A DNA stretch of 64,000 nt from an uncultured Muribaculaceae bacterium. Its GTDB lineage: Bacteria > Bacteroidota > Bacteroidia > Bacteroidales > Muribaculaceae. The stretch covers positions 186,001-250,000 of the forward strand of contig CAJTME010000001.1 in the NCBI GenBank assembly GCA_910577315.1, written 5' to 3'. The position numbers were made by a program, and so were the translations under genes. This document shows, piece after piece, positions 8,660 through 19,000 of this stretch. The first letter of the stretch is position 1; each line of letters opens with the position of its first letter. The notes under the pieces were generated by a model. It was given only the letters and a program-made list of their open reading frames with translations, made no database searches and had not been told where the DNA came from.

Positions 8660-9678
8660 ACGCTGACTCTTGCATAAGGCACCTCGTCGTAAGTGCAGAA
8701 CTGCCTGTCGAGGTATTTGAAATACCCGGCCATCGCCACCATCGCGGCATTGTCGGTTGTGAAAGCACGCTCGGGGATGAACGCTTTCAATCCCCGCGAG
8801 GCACAGAAATCGGCCACTGCGGCGCGCACGCCCGAATTGGCCGAAACGCCTCCGCCGATTGCAACCGTTGTCACGCCGGTCTGCTCAACGGCCTTGGCAA
8901 GCTTGTCAATCAGTATCTCGATTATCGTGGCTTGGAGCGATGCCGCCAGGTCGGGCAGATTTTTCCCGATGAAATCAGGATCGAGCTTGCGGGCGTCGCG
9001 CAGCGTGTAGAGGAACGACGTTTTCAAGCCGCTGAAACTGTAATCGAGCCCCGGAATGTGAGGTTTGGCAAATTTGAATGCTTTCGGATTGCCCTGGGCT
9101 GCCAGACGGTCGATGTGCGGACCGCCCGGATATGGCAGCCCCATGGTCTTGGCGCACTTGTCAAATGCCTCGCCGGCAGCATCGTCGATGGTGCGTCCGA
9201 GTATTTCCATGTCATTATAGTTCCTCACCAGGATAATCTGGCTGTTGCCACCCGAAATGAGCAGGCACAGGAACGGGTAGGCCGGTACCTCATCCTCTGG
9301 CGCACGACGCACGAAATGGCTGAGCACATGGCCATGAAGATGATTCACATCAACAATGGGAATGCGCAGTCCCAGCGAAAGTCCCTTTGCGAAACTCGTG
9401 CCTACCAACAGGGAGCCCAACAGTCCCGGGCCGCGGGTGAAAGCTATGGCGCTCAGGTCGCCCTTTGAAATGCCGGCGCGGCGGATTGCAGCGTCCACAA
9501 CAGGCACGATGTTCTGCTGATGGGCACGCGAGGCCAGCTCAGGCACCACTCCGCCGTATTCCTCGTGGACGCTTTGCGAGGCAATGACGTTGCTGAGGAG
9601 GATTCCGTCGCGGACGACTGCCGCCGAGGTGTCGTCGCAGCTCGACTCAATTCCGAGAATCGTTACATTCTGTTCCAT
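8656..9678 (-). CDS. tsaD: tRNA N6-adenosine threonylcarbamoyltransferase
   Basis: TsaD (Gcp/YgjD) transfers threonylcarbamoyl to A37 of tRNAs decoding ANN codons. The start is set at MEQNVTILGIESSCDDTSAA, giving 340 residues, normal for the family; the frame is open further upstream but that part lies inside the preceding barrel gene. The metal-binding HxxxH motif is seen in VNHLHGHVLSHF, and the nucleotide-binding stretch SGGNSQIILV follows. The start codon shares one base with the stop of the upstream gene and the stop overlaps cinA by four bases, so three genes are tightly coupled. Confidence 0.95.
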   Translation of the reverse strand: MEQNVTILGIESSCDDTSAAVVRDGILLSNVIASQSVHEEYGGVVPELASRAHQQNIVPVVDAAIRRAGISKGDLSAIAFTRGPGLLGSLLVGTSFAKGLSLGLRIPIVDVNHLHGHVLSHFVRRAPEDEVPAYPFLCLLISGGNSQIILVRNYNDMEILGRTIDDAAGEAFDKCAKTMGLPYPGGPHIDRLAAQGNPKAFKFAKPHIPGLDYSFSGLKTSFLYTLRDARKLDPDFIGKNLPDLAASLQATIIEILIDKLAKAVEQTGVTTVAIGGGVSANSGVRAAVADFCASRGLKAFIPERAFTTDNAAMVAMAGYFKYLDRQFCTYDEVPYARVSV

Positions 9679-10184
9679 CAGAATACATAGCAGATGCCGG
9701 CCGTCAGCACAACCGACGAATATGATTTTATGAAAGTGTATTTGGCTTCGATATTGACCTTGAGCGTCGAGGAACACCGCAGGTCAAATCCGGCGCCGAG
9801 ATTGGCACCGAAACGGTTGATGTGGGTGGTGACGTCGGCCTCATCCAGTTCCGGCGCAACCATGTGGGTAGCCCATGAATTGAACGCCAGACCAGCCAGG
9901 GGGTAAAGGTCCACCATATTGCCCGCGCCGATGTTGAACGGCATGTGAAGGTTGAGGTCGACAAGCAGCGCATCCTCGTTGTGATGCCGGAACGCACACC
10001 CGATTTCGGGCGACAGACGGAACTTGGACGAAAGGGCATACTGGAATACAAGACCGGCAACCGCCGACTTGTTGTGGGAGACGTAGCCCAACTTGGGGCC
10101 GAGCGACTTTTCGCCGCGCACCATCTGGGCTGAGGCCCCAAGGGAGGTCAGCACAACAAGGGCGGCGAGCACGAGTTTCTTCAT
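9678..10184 (-). CDS. Small outer-membrane beta-barrel protein
   Basis: The 168-residue protein starts with a signal peptide ending ASA-Q (about residues 1-19), followed by alternating polar and hydrophobic strands rich in glycine and aromatics (GPKLGYVSHNKSAVAGLVFQYAL, FRLSPEIGCAF) and a terminal strand ending GICYVF with a C-terminal aromatic. This is the pattern of the porin/OmpX-like eight-strand barrels common in Bacteroidetes. Function is unknown. It is the first gene of the minus-strand operon and its stop overlaps the start of tsaD by one base. A TAnnTTTG element lies about 30 bases upstream of its ATG. Confidence 0.8.
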   Translation of the reverse strand: MKKLVLAALVVLTSLGASAQMVRGEKSLGPKLGYVSHNKSAVAGLVFQYALSSKFRLSPEIGCAFRHHNEDALLVDLNLHMPFNIGAGNMVDLYPLAGLAFNSWATHMVAPELDEADVTTHINRFGANLGAGFDLRCSSTLKVNIEAKYTFIKSYSSVVLTAGICYVF

Positions 10185-10213
10185 TATTATAATATATGTG
10201 TGTAATTACGCCA

Positions 10214-10221
10214 CAAAGATA
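10214..10221 (-). promoter_or_regulatory. Bacteroidetes -7 element for the barrel-tsaD-cinA operon
   Basis: On the minus strand the bases read TATCTTTG, a match to TAnnTTTG. It predicts a start of transcription about 20-25 bases before the ATG at 10184. No convincing -33 TTTG was found at the right distance. Confidence 0.65.
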
Positions 10222-10576
10222 GCAATTATCCTCAAAAGGCATATCCCAAATCCGCAAAAAGTTTTCTGTCGTCTTTATCCAACCGGGCTATGTTATTAAC
10301 ACGAGTTGGGTTAATGTTTGTTAATACGATGAAAAACTGCAAAAATTTACATAATTTTGAACCGTGAAAACTGAATTAAAATGTTCAAACCTTAAAAATA
10401 CCTTAAAGAAAAACACCTAATTCTCTGAATCTAAGACCTTTCAAACAAACCTTAAACACCAATACTCAATTTTTATAAAACTAAAAAAACTAACTTTTAC
10501 CAATCAACTACCTGCTTCCGCCATGCCCACACGGTGTCGGGCCTGGACAGCAATTAAAAATCACACTCCAAATTTT
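10222..10576 (+). promoter_or_regulatory. AT-rich upstream region of the first susC
   Basis: This gene-free stretch separates the divergent barrel operon from susC. It is much more AT-rich than its surroundings. A possible -7 element, TAATTTTG, is at 10352-10359 and would give a leader of about 210 nt. Near the end, GCCCACACGGTGTCGGGC at 10524-10541 can form a small GC-rich hairpin without a U-tract. The frame is open through part of this leader, but MRKHLF at 10577 is the real start. No regulator gene or other coding signal is seen. Confidence 0.5.
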
Positions 10577-13500
10577 ATGAGAAAACATCTGTTTGTGACT
10601 CTGCTTTTGGCCTGTGGAATGCCGCTGACCGGCAATTTCGCCGCGTTCGCCGCTCCCGAACCCCAATCGCAAAGCCAATCGGTCGTTACCATCACCGGTA
10701 CCGTCCTTGATGAAAACAACGAGCCCGTAATCGGCGCCAGCGTTGTTCAAAAGGGTGTGCAGGCCAATGCCGCAGCCACCGACTTCGACGGAAATTTTGC
10801 AATCCGCGTTCCGGTCGGAACCACCCTCCGCATCAGCTACGTAGGCTACAAGCCTGTTGAAATGGCCGCCAAACAGGGCATGATGGTATACATGCAGCCC
10901 ACGACCGAGCAGCTCAACGAACTCGTCGCCATCGGTTACGGCACACAGAAAAAAGCCAACCTCACCGGCGCTGTCGCCACCGTCGACGTGGCCCGCACCA
11001 TGGACTCCCGCCCCGTGCAGGATGTAACCAAGGCCCTCCAGGGCGCCGTGCCGGGTCTTACCATAACCACCCTCAGCGGTAACATCTCGGAAGACGCCAC
11101 CATCCGCGTCCGCGGTCTCGGCACCCTGTCAAACAACCAGGAATCCAATCCTCTCATCGTGGTGGACGGTGTGCCTGTCGACAACCTCAACTTCGTCAAC
11201 CCCGAGGACATTCAGGATATTTCCGTTCTTAAGGATGCCTCGTCGGCAGCAGTATATGGCTCCCGCGCATCATTCGGCGTAATCCTCATCACCACGAAGA
11301 GCGCGTCGACAAAAGACCACGTTTCCGTATCATACAACAACAACTTCGCCTGGAGCCAGGCCACAATTCTTCCTCATTTCGCCAACACAGTCGACCAGAT
11401 TGAGCAATCGCTGGCATCGGCCTATGCTGGCGCAGGCAGCCTCACCACCGAAGTCGGCGGCCTCAACTATGCAGACCTCCTGCCCTACGCACAGGCATGG
11501 CAGACTCAGCACGGCGGCAAACCCTATACAGACTACCGCGAACTCAAGCCATTCCAAAGCTGGGACAACGTGGGCGACTACGTCGTGCTCCCCAATGGCC
11601 AGTGGCTCCGCTATGCCGAATGGGACATCAACAAACTGCTTTACAACAATGCGGTTCCCTCCCAGAAACACAATGTAACGCTCGAAGGTACCAGCGGAAA
11701 GACCCAATACCGTCTTTCGTTCGGCTACGATGCAAAACAGGGAGCGCTGAAATACAACCCCGAAAAGATGCACCGTTACATGGTCAACGCCAACATCACC
11801 ACGCAAGTGTTCTCGTGGCTGAAGGCCGGCGCCCGCATCAACTTCACCCAGCGCGAGTACACCGAGCCCAACCTCTCGCGTAACTCCTACCAGTATTTCT
11901 GGCGCTGGCCGTCGTTCTTCGAGACTTACGGTTACGTATATAACGAAAACGGCGAACAGGTCGGATTCCGAAACGACATCTCCAACCGCACCCTCGCCCA
12001 CACCGACAAGACCGTCAGCCGTCAGACCCGTCTGCAAGGCTGGCTGCAGGCCAAGATTATCGAGGGACTTACCCTTCAGGCAGACTTCACATACGACATC
12101 CGCACATCGCGCACCAAGGCCGCCTATACCCCCTACACCGTCTACAACACATGGAGCGCCGACGCATTCACCGACTACACCAACGTGATGCAGCCCGCTA
12201 CATTCGCCCGCTATGAGGACACGGACAACGACATGTGGACAATGAACGTGTTCGGCACTTACGAAAAGACCTTCAACAACGACCACAACCTCAAGGTTAT
12301 GCTCGGTGCCAGCGCCGAACAGCAGGAAATCGATTATGTACTCGCACTCAAGCGCGGTCTCATCGACTACAACCTGCCCAACTTCGCCCTGACCGACGGT
12401 GGTAACGGAAACTACAACATCACCGGTTCCAACAACGACCGTGCAACCGCAGGTTTCTTCGGACGTATCAACTACGACTACAAAGGCATCTACCTTCTCG
12501 AAGTCAACGGACGATATGACGGTTCATCCCGCTTCCCCGCCCACGACCAATGGGCTTTCTTCCCCTCTTTCTCGGCAGGCTACCGCTTCTCGGAAGAGTC
12601 GTATTTCGAACCCCTCAAAAGCTGGTGGAGCAACGGTAAGATCCGCGCATCATACGGCGAACTCGGCAATGAAGCCGTAGGGGACTATCTCTTCCTCTCC
12701 ACCATTTCCCGCATCGCTTCAGACAAAGTAACCTGGCTTGCCGACGCCCAGGGCACAAAAATCACCGAAATGAGCATACCTTCGCTCGTCTCCAAAGACC
12801 TGACATGGGAACGTATCGGAACCACCGACGTGGGTGTTGACCTCGGCTTCTTCAACAATGCGCTCAACGTCAACTTCGACTGGTATTCCCGTGAAACCCG
12901 CGACATGCTTGCCTACGGCCAGGAACTTCCTCAGGTATTGGGTGCCACGGCTCCCCTCACCAACTCCGGCCGCATGCGCACCAACGGTTGGGAAATCCAA
13001 CTCGGCTGGAACCACAGCTTCGGCGATGCAGACGTATTCGTCACCGCCAACATCGGCGATGCCCGCACAAAAATCACTGACTGGGTCAACACCGATAAAA
13101 TCTATCAGTCGATTCCCGGCAACTTCGACCGCGGACGCTACTACGAAGGACAATACGTAGGCGACATCTGGGGCTTTGAATTCGACCGTTACTTCGAAGA
13201 ATCCGACTTCACCGGCAAGGATGGCCGCCAATGGATCTATGCCCCCGGCATCGCTGACCAGACCCCCCTCCAGACAAACTCCGCATTCATCTATGGCCCC
13301 GGCGACGTCAAGTTCAAGGACCTCAACGGTGACGGCGTCATCAATGCAGGCGACGAAAACATGCGCGACGAAAACGGCGAGCTCATCCCCATCATGTCGG
13401 TAAGAAACCACGGCGACGCAAAGGTTATCGGCAACATGCTGCCCCGCTACGAATACTCTTTCCGTCTGGGCGGCGCATGGAAAGGCTTTGACCTCGACCT

Positions 13501-14035
13501 CTTCTTCCAGGGCGTTGGCAAACGCAGCATGTGGTTCTGCGGCTCAACCGTAATCCCCTTCGCACAGACCAACACGGGCATCTTCGAGCACCAGCTCGAC
13601 GCCAACCAATACATATTCGACGACAACCACCAGATTGTCGGTTACGAAATCAATCAGGACAACCTCTATCCCAACGTGTTCGCCACCGCCTTCGGCTTCA
13701 GCGGCACATACAACCAGATTTTCGGACAGGGCCGCTACAACTTCTATCCCTCCAACCGCTACCTGACCGATATGTCTTACCTGCGCCTTAAGAACGTAAC
13801 TTTCGGCTACACTATCCCGGCCAACATCACCCAGAAAGCTTACATCCAGAAGGCCCGCATCTACTTCTCGGCCGAAAACCTCGCGTTCCTCCACAATGGC
13901 GCCGGCAAGTTCAAACTTGACCCCGAACTCGCAACCGGCGACGGCGGACAAGGCAGCGCCAACGGTATCGCAACATTCGGACGCACCGCTCCCATGATGC
14001 GTACATTCTCCTTCGGCATCCAAGTAACAATCTAA
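10577..14035 (+). CDS. SusC/RagA family TonB-dependent outer-membrane transporter (pair 1)
   Basis: The 1152-residue protein is a SusC-type importer. A signal peptide (about residues 1-27) precedes a carboxypeptidase-regulatory-like domain (about 38-113; TVLDENNEPVIGASV, TDFDGNFAI), the motif VAIGYGTQKKANLTGAV ahead of the plug, the plug domain (DVTKALQGAVPGL to SSAAVYGSRASFGVILITTK) and a long 22-strand barrel ending TFSFGIQVTI. The start is the MRKHLF signal peptide; the open frame upstream is non-coding leader. It forms a pair with the SusD homologue 13 bases downstream and probably imports a glycan or peptide using TonB energy. Substrate cannot be read: no glycoside hydrolase or sigma/anti-sigma pair adjoins it. 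Its first 130 residues are nearly identical to those of the second SusC. Confidence 0.95.
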   Translation: MRKHLFVTLLLACGMPLTGNFAAFAAPEPQSQSQSVVTITGTVLDENNEPVIGASVVQKGVQANAAATDFDGNFAIRVPVGTTLRISYVGYKPVEMAAKQGMMVYMQPTTEQLNELVAIGYGTQKKANLTGAVATVDVARTMDSRPVQDVTKALQGAVPGLTITTLSGNISEDATIRVRGLGTLSNNQESNPLIVVDGVPVDNLNFVNPEDIQDISVLKDASSAAVYGSRASFGVILITTKSASTKDHVSVSYNNNFAWSQATILPHFANTVDQIEQSLASAYAGAGSLTTEVGGLNYADLLPYAQAWQTQHGGKPYTDYRELKPFQSWDNVGDYVVLPNGQWLRYAEWDINKLLYNNAVPSQKHNVTLEGTSGKTQYRLSFGYDAKQGALKYNPEKMHRYMVNANITTQVFSWLKAGARINFTQREYTEPNLSRNSYQYFWRWPSFFETYGYVYNENGEQVGFRNDISNRTLAHTDKTVSRQTRLQGWLQAKIIEGLTLQADFTYDIRTSRTKAAYTPYTVYNTWSADAFTDYTNVMQPATFARYEDTDNDMWTMNVFGTYEKTFNNDHNLKVMLGASAEQQEIDYVLALKRGLIDYNLPNFALTDGGNGNYNITGSNNDRATAGFFGRINYDYKGIYLLEVNGRYDGSSRFPAHDQWAFFPSFSAGYRFSEESYFEPLKSWWSNGKIRASYGELGNEAVGDYLFLSTISRIASDKVTWLADAQGTKITEMSIPSLVSKDLTWERIGTTDVGVDLGFFNNALNVNFDWYSRETRDMLAYGQELPQVLGATAPLTNSGRMRTNGWEIQLGWNHSFGDADVFVTANIGDARTKITDWVNTDKIYQSIPGNFDRGRYYEGQYVGDIWGFEFDRYFEESDFTGKDGRQWIYAPGIADQTPLQTNSAFIYGPGDVKFKDLNGDGVINAGDENMRDENGELIPIMSVRNHGDAKVIGNMLPRYEYSFRLGGAWKGFDLDLFFQGVGKRSMWFCGSTVIPFAQTNTGIFEHQLDANQYIFDDNHQIVGYEINQDNLYPNVFATAFGFSGTYNQIFGQGRYNFYPSNRYLTDMSYLRLKNVTFGYTIPANITQKAYIQKARIYFSAENLAFLHNGAGKFKLDPELATGDGGQGSANGIATFGRTAPMMRTFSFGIQVTI

Positions 14036-14048
14036 ATCTAACCTGATA

Positions 14049-15767
14049 ATGAAAAAATCAATCATATACGGCCTTATGTTTGCCACCGGCGTGTCGATGG
14101 CAAGCTGTGACCACTTCCTCGACGAACACCGTTTCCCGACCGACCAGCAGACCGACAACCCTGCCTTCTGGGAAAACGAAATCAACGTCCAGGGCGAAAT
14201 CGACTACTTCTATGAATATTTCATGGGATACGGCAACGGCGCATCTTGGAACGGAACATTCTACTATCAGTCGCTCAACGACGACCAAATCGGTAAGATC
14301 GCTTCCGGCTCTGTGAACTTCGCCGACTGGAACTATCTCCAGGTGCCCACCTCAAACAGCGTATGGAGCGCTTCCTACACAGCAATCCGCCGCGCCAACA
14401 TCATCATACAGAACGTATCAATAAGCAACCTTGCCGAGGCCAAGAAGAACAACTTCCTCGCCCAGGCAAGACTCAACCGCGCCTATCAGTACTACGACCT
14501 CGTGCGTAACCTCGGCGACGTTCCCCTGGTTACCACCGTGCTCGATGTAAACAGCCCCGAACTTTACGCGGGACGCACCCCCCGTAACGAAGTGATGGAC
14601 TTCGTGCTCGAAGATCTTGATTTTGCAATAAACAACATCTCCGAGCAATCCAACAAAATCAAATGGAGCGTAGACCTCGCAAACGCAATCAAGACCGAAA
14701 TCTGCCTTTACGAAGCCTCTTATGCCCGCTATCATCAGAAGGACGAAGCCCGCGCCAAGAAGTTCTACGAAGAAACCGTCAAGGCTGCCACACCGATTAT
14801 CGCCTCTTACAGCTACACCGACGATTACGCATCCATCTACAACTCCACAATGGACGCCGCCGACGGCATGATTGGCCTCTTGAGCAATCCTGAAGTCATC
14901 CTGCTCAAACCCTACGTGAAGAGTATCAACGGCCACTCGCTGTGCAAATACACATCCACCGCCACCAACATCTGCGGCATGACAAAAGACGCCTTCGACG
15001 CCTACCTTTTCCTCGACGGCAAGCCCAAGGCCTCCACAACTGAAAATGCCACAGACATGGGCGTGATGGACGCAACAGGTCTGTCAATCCAGAATCTGCT
15101 CGACGTGCGCGACAAGCGACTCGCCGCTCAGATCGACCCCTATGTCTACTACAATAACTTCACCTGGAGCCGCAACAACTCCGACCCCATGCAATCGCTC
15201 TCGGGCTACGGTGTGCGCAAGTTCATCAATCCCCTCATGGAGTATTATTATTGTGTGACCGACTATCAGAGCTATGTCAACGCTCCGCTTTTCTGGCTGT
15301 CAAAAGTAGCGCTGGACTACGCCGAGGCCCGTGCCGAACTCGGAAAACTCGACGACACCGACATGAACAAGACACTCAACAAGCTCTATGCCCGTGCCGG
15401 ACTGCCCACCCAGACCGTCGCTTCGCTCTCGGCCATGAACGACCCCGCAAACAACATGGGCGTATCGAGCCTGCTGTGGGAAATCCGCCGCTGCCGCCGT
15501 TGCGAACTCATGTTTGACGGCTTCCGTTACTGGGATCTCGTGCGCTGGCACAACCTCGACCTTCTCGACACCACCCAGCACCCCAACATAAATCTGGGCG
15601 CCAACGCCACTCCGGCCCTCGCCGACCATCCCATCTCCAACGTGGACGGTTATATTTGCTCTTTCCCCGACTACTCGCGCAAATTCAGCGAACGCGAATA
15701 TCTCGCGCCCCTCGGCTCGGGTCAGATTGCCCTCAACCCGAACCTCAAACAGAACCCCGGATGGTAA
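14049..15767 (+). CDS. SusD/RagB family substrate-binding lipoprotein (pair 1)
   Basis: The 572-residue protein has a lipoprotein signal (MKKSIIYGLMFATGVSMASC, Cys20) and the SusD architecture of TPR-like helices, with family hallmarks NFLAQARLNRAYQYYDLVRNLGDVPL, LWEIRRCRRCELMFDGFRYWDLVRW and a C-terminal YLAPLGSGQIALNPNLKQNPGW. SusD proteins cap the SusC barrel at the cell surface and bind the ligand. It follows its partner by 13 bases and ends in a strong terminator. It resembles the second SusD of the window throughout, in line with a tandem duplication. Confidence 0.95.
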   Translation: MKKSIIYGLMFATGVSMASCDHFLDEHRFPTDQQTDNPAFWENEINVQGEIDYFYEYFMGYGNGASWNGTFYYQSLNDDQIGKIASGSVNFADWNYLQVPTSNSVWSASYTAIRRANIIIQNVSISNLAEAKKNNFLAQARLNRAYQYYDLVRNLGDVPLVTTVLDVNSPELYAGRTPRNEVMDFVLEDLDFAINNISEQSNKIKWSVDLANAIKTEICLYEASYARYHQKDEARAKKFYEETVKAATPIIASYSYTDDYASIYNSTMDAADGMIGLLSNPEVILLKPYVKSINGHSLCKYTSTATNICGMTKDAFDAYLFLDGKPKASTTENATDMGVMDATGLSIQNLLDVRDKRLAAQIDPYVYYNNFTWSRNNSDPMQSLSGYGVRKFINPLMEYYYCVTDYQSYVNAPLFWLSKVALDYAEARAELGKLDDTDMNKTLNKLYARAGLPTQTVASLSAMNDPANNMGVSSLLWEIRRCRRCELMFDGFRYWDLVRWHNLDLLDTTQHPNINLGANATPALADHPISNVDGYICSFPDYSRKFSEREYLAPLGSGQIALNPNLKQNPGW

Positions 15768-15791
15768 ATCCTGAATGAAATTATCTCCCTG

Positions 15792-15827
15792 AACGCGGGG
15801 CGGCCAGTGTGGCCGCCCCGCGTTTTT
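15792..15827 (+). terminator. Intrinsic terminator after the first SusCD pair
   Basis: A 12-bp GC-rich stem (CGCGGGGCGGCC at 15794-15805 with its perfect complement at 15811-15822), a 5-nt loop and then TTTTT. It separates the two SusCD pairs transcriptionally. Confidence 0.92.
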
Positions 15828-16071
15828 GTGAAAATATGTTGTAAAACATTATGTTAATATTAGCTATTTTGTATCGAAATTTCAAAAATAATGTTTAAAT
15901 TTGGCGCCAGATAAACACAGTTTTCACCACAAACATTTAAAAAATCTTTAAACGACACCGTCTGCTACATTAATCTGAAAAGACTTATCTACCTAACCCT
16001 GAAATCTTTAAGCTAATTCTAAACAAAATATACACGCAATAACAATCACTAACCCACCTACTTTACAATTT
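15828..16071 (+). promoter_or_regulatory. Promoter region and leader of the second susC
   Basis: The AT-rich spacer between the terminator and the second susC. TAAATTTG at 15896-15903 matches the -7 element, with TTTG at 15868-15871 as a loosely spaced -33 (24 bases). It would give a leader of about 160 nt, which is long and typical of regulated susC genes. No small ORF with support is seen. Confidence 0.5.
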
Positions 16072-19000
16072 ATGAGAAAACATCTGTTTGCGACTCTGCT
16101 TTTGGCCTGTGGGATGCCGTTGACCGGCAATTTCGCCGCGTTCGCCGCCCCCGAGCCTCAATCGCAAAGTCAATCGGTCGTTACCATCACAGGTACCGTC
16201 CTCGATGAGAACAACGAGCCCGTCATCGGCGCCAGCGTTGTTCAAAAGGGTGTGCAAGGCAATGCTGCCGCAACCGACTTCGACGGCAACTTCACACTGC
16301 GCGTGCCCGCCGGCTCAATGCTCCGCATCAGCTACGTGGGCTACAAGCCTGTTGAAATGGCCGCCAAACAGGGCATGATGGTCTACATGCAGCCCACAAC
16401 CGAGCAGCTCAACGAACTCGTCGCCATCGGCTACGGCACACAGAAAAAAGCCAACCTCACCGGCGCCGTCGCAACTGTCGACGTTGCCCGCACCATGGAT
16501 TCACGCCCTGCTACTGACGTAGCCAAAGCCCTTCAGGGCGCCGTCCCCGGCCTGACCATCACATCGGCCAACGGCAGCATCGAAGGCAATCCGACAATTA
16601 ACATCCGCGGCGTCGGTACGCTGTCCAACAGCCACAACTCCGCACCGCTCATCGTTGTTGACGGTGTGCCTGTCGAAGACATGAGCTTCCTCAATCCCGA
16701 GGACATCCAGGACATTTCAGTCCTCAAAGACGCTTCATCAAGCGCCATTTATGGTTCACGCGCTGCATTCGGCGTAATCCTCGTGACCACCAAAGATGCC
16801 GGCAAGACCGACCGTGTATCTGTCAACTACACCAACAACTTCGGCTGGGGCCGCGCTACTGTCCTGCCCGAATTCAGCAATACAGTCGACAACCTCCGCG
16901 TAGCCATAGCCGATACCCGTCCCGGCCGCGACCAGGAGATATTCTCGATGTACTACGATGAAGTCCTTCCGTTTGCAGAACGCTGGCAGCAACAGCATGG
17001 AGGCAAGCCCTACACCAACATGGTCGAGCTTCATCCATTCCAAAGCTGGGATAACGTCGGTGACTACTGGGTGATTCCCGATGGCGCAACCACCCTTCCC
17101 GCCGGTCCCGGCATCTCCACCAGCCCCCTGCGCTCGTCACGCTATCTGAGCTATGCCGACTGGGATGTCGCCAAGACCCTCTTCCAGGCAGCCCCCACTC
17201 AGAAACACAATGTCAGCCTCGAAGGCAGCTCGGGCAAGACCCAGTACCGTCTCTCGTTTGGCTACGACGCTAAGGAAGGCCTGCTGAAATACAGCCCCGA
17301 CCAGCTCAAGCGCTACATGGCCAACGCTTCTGTATCAACTCAGATTTTCGACTGGTGGAAAGCAGGCGCCCGCTTCAGCTTCACCGACCGCGAATATATC
17401 GCCCCCAACGAAGCCCGTAACCCCTACCAGTATATGTGGCGTTGGCCGGGATTCTGGGAAAACTACGGCTACATCTATGATGAAGAAGGCAACCCCCTCA
17501 CTTTCCGCAACACCATCGGTATCCGTGAGGAAAGCCACAAGGACAAGACTACCACCACCAACACCCGCATGCAGGCCTACATGACGTTCAATCCGTTCAA
17601 GGGATTCACGCTCCAGACCGACTTCACCTACAGCCTGCGCAACCAAAACAGCGACTCGGCAGGTGTTCCATACGAACTTTGGGACAACTGGTTCCCCGGT
17701 GCTCACGGCATCGCGTACTACCAGCCTTACACCCAGTCAACTTCATACGCCGCACAAAGCAACTATAAGGACAGCATGTGGGCTGCCAACGTATTCGGCA
17801 CCTACGATGTCACCTTCAACGAGGCGCACAACCTCAAGGTTATGCTCGGTTGGTCGGCCGAACAGGAAGAATACCGCTACTTCTACGCACGCCGCAACGG
17901 CCTCGTGGACGACAATCTTCCCAACATCAACCTCACCAACAGCGACAACTACACGACCAGCGGCACCCACACCCACCGCGCCACCACCGGTTTCTTCGGA
18001 CGTATCAACTACGACTACAAGGGCATCTACCTCGTTGAGTTGAACGGACGCTACGACGGTTCGAGCCGCTTCTCCGCCAATGACCAGTGGGCATTCTTCC
18101 CCTCCGGTTCGCTCGGCTACCGCTTCTCCGAAGAAAACTACTTCGAGCCGCTCAAGAGCTGGTGGAGCAACGGTAAGCTCCGTGCTTCCTACGGTCACAT
18201 CGGCAACGAAGCAGTGGGTGACAACATGTTCCTCTCGACCGTCAGCCGTATCGCAAACACAAGCGCCACAGGTTATACCAACTGGGTAAACGGCAATCAG
18301 TTAGTCACCATGTACGACATGCCTACCCTCGTGTCAAGCACTCTTACCTGGGAACGCATCGTAACCACCGACGTCGGCATCGACCTCGGCTTCCTCGACA
18401 ACAGCATCAACGTAGGCTTTGACTGGTATCAGCGCGACACCAAGGACATGCTCGGCCCGACATCCCAGCTTCCCGCAGTGCTCGGCACCGGCACACCTTA
18501 CGGCAACGCTGGTTCGCTCCGCACCAACGGTTGGGAACTCTCAATCAACTGGAACCACAGCTTCGGTGACGCCGACGTTTACGCAACATTCAACATCGGT
18601 GACGCCCGCACCAAAATCACCAAGTGGAACAACCCCAACCAACTCATCTACACTTACCTGCCCACCCTCGGCAACTACACCGAAGGCCAGTACTTCGGCG
18701 ACATCTGGGGCTTTGAAACCCAGGGCTTCTTCACCATGGACGACTTCACCTTCGTTCCCGGCTCACAGGTCGTAGGAGACGATGGCTCCATTACCTACAC
18801 CCGCGGCACATACGTTCCCAACAAGGGTGTGGCTGACCAGTCGTCTCTCCAGACAGGTGACTTCAGCTATGGCCCCGGCGACGTCCGCTTCGTGGACCAG
18901 AACGGCGATGGCAAAATCAACAACGGCGATCCCAACATGGTCGACGCTGACGGCAAACCCGTCGCAGTAGGCTCCATCAAGAACCACGGCGACCTCAAGG

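Noticed and set aside
11330..12286. A 318-codon open frame on the minus strand
   Set aside because: It lies opposite the SusC barrel, and its composition (Val, Gly, Leu, Cys) is that of a mirror frame; no family is visible.
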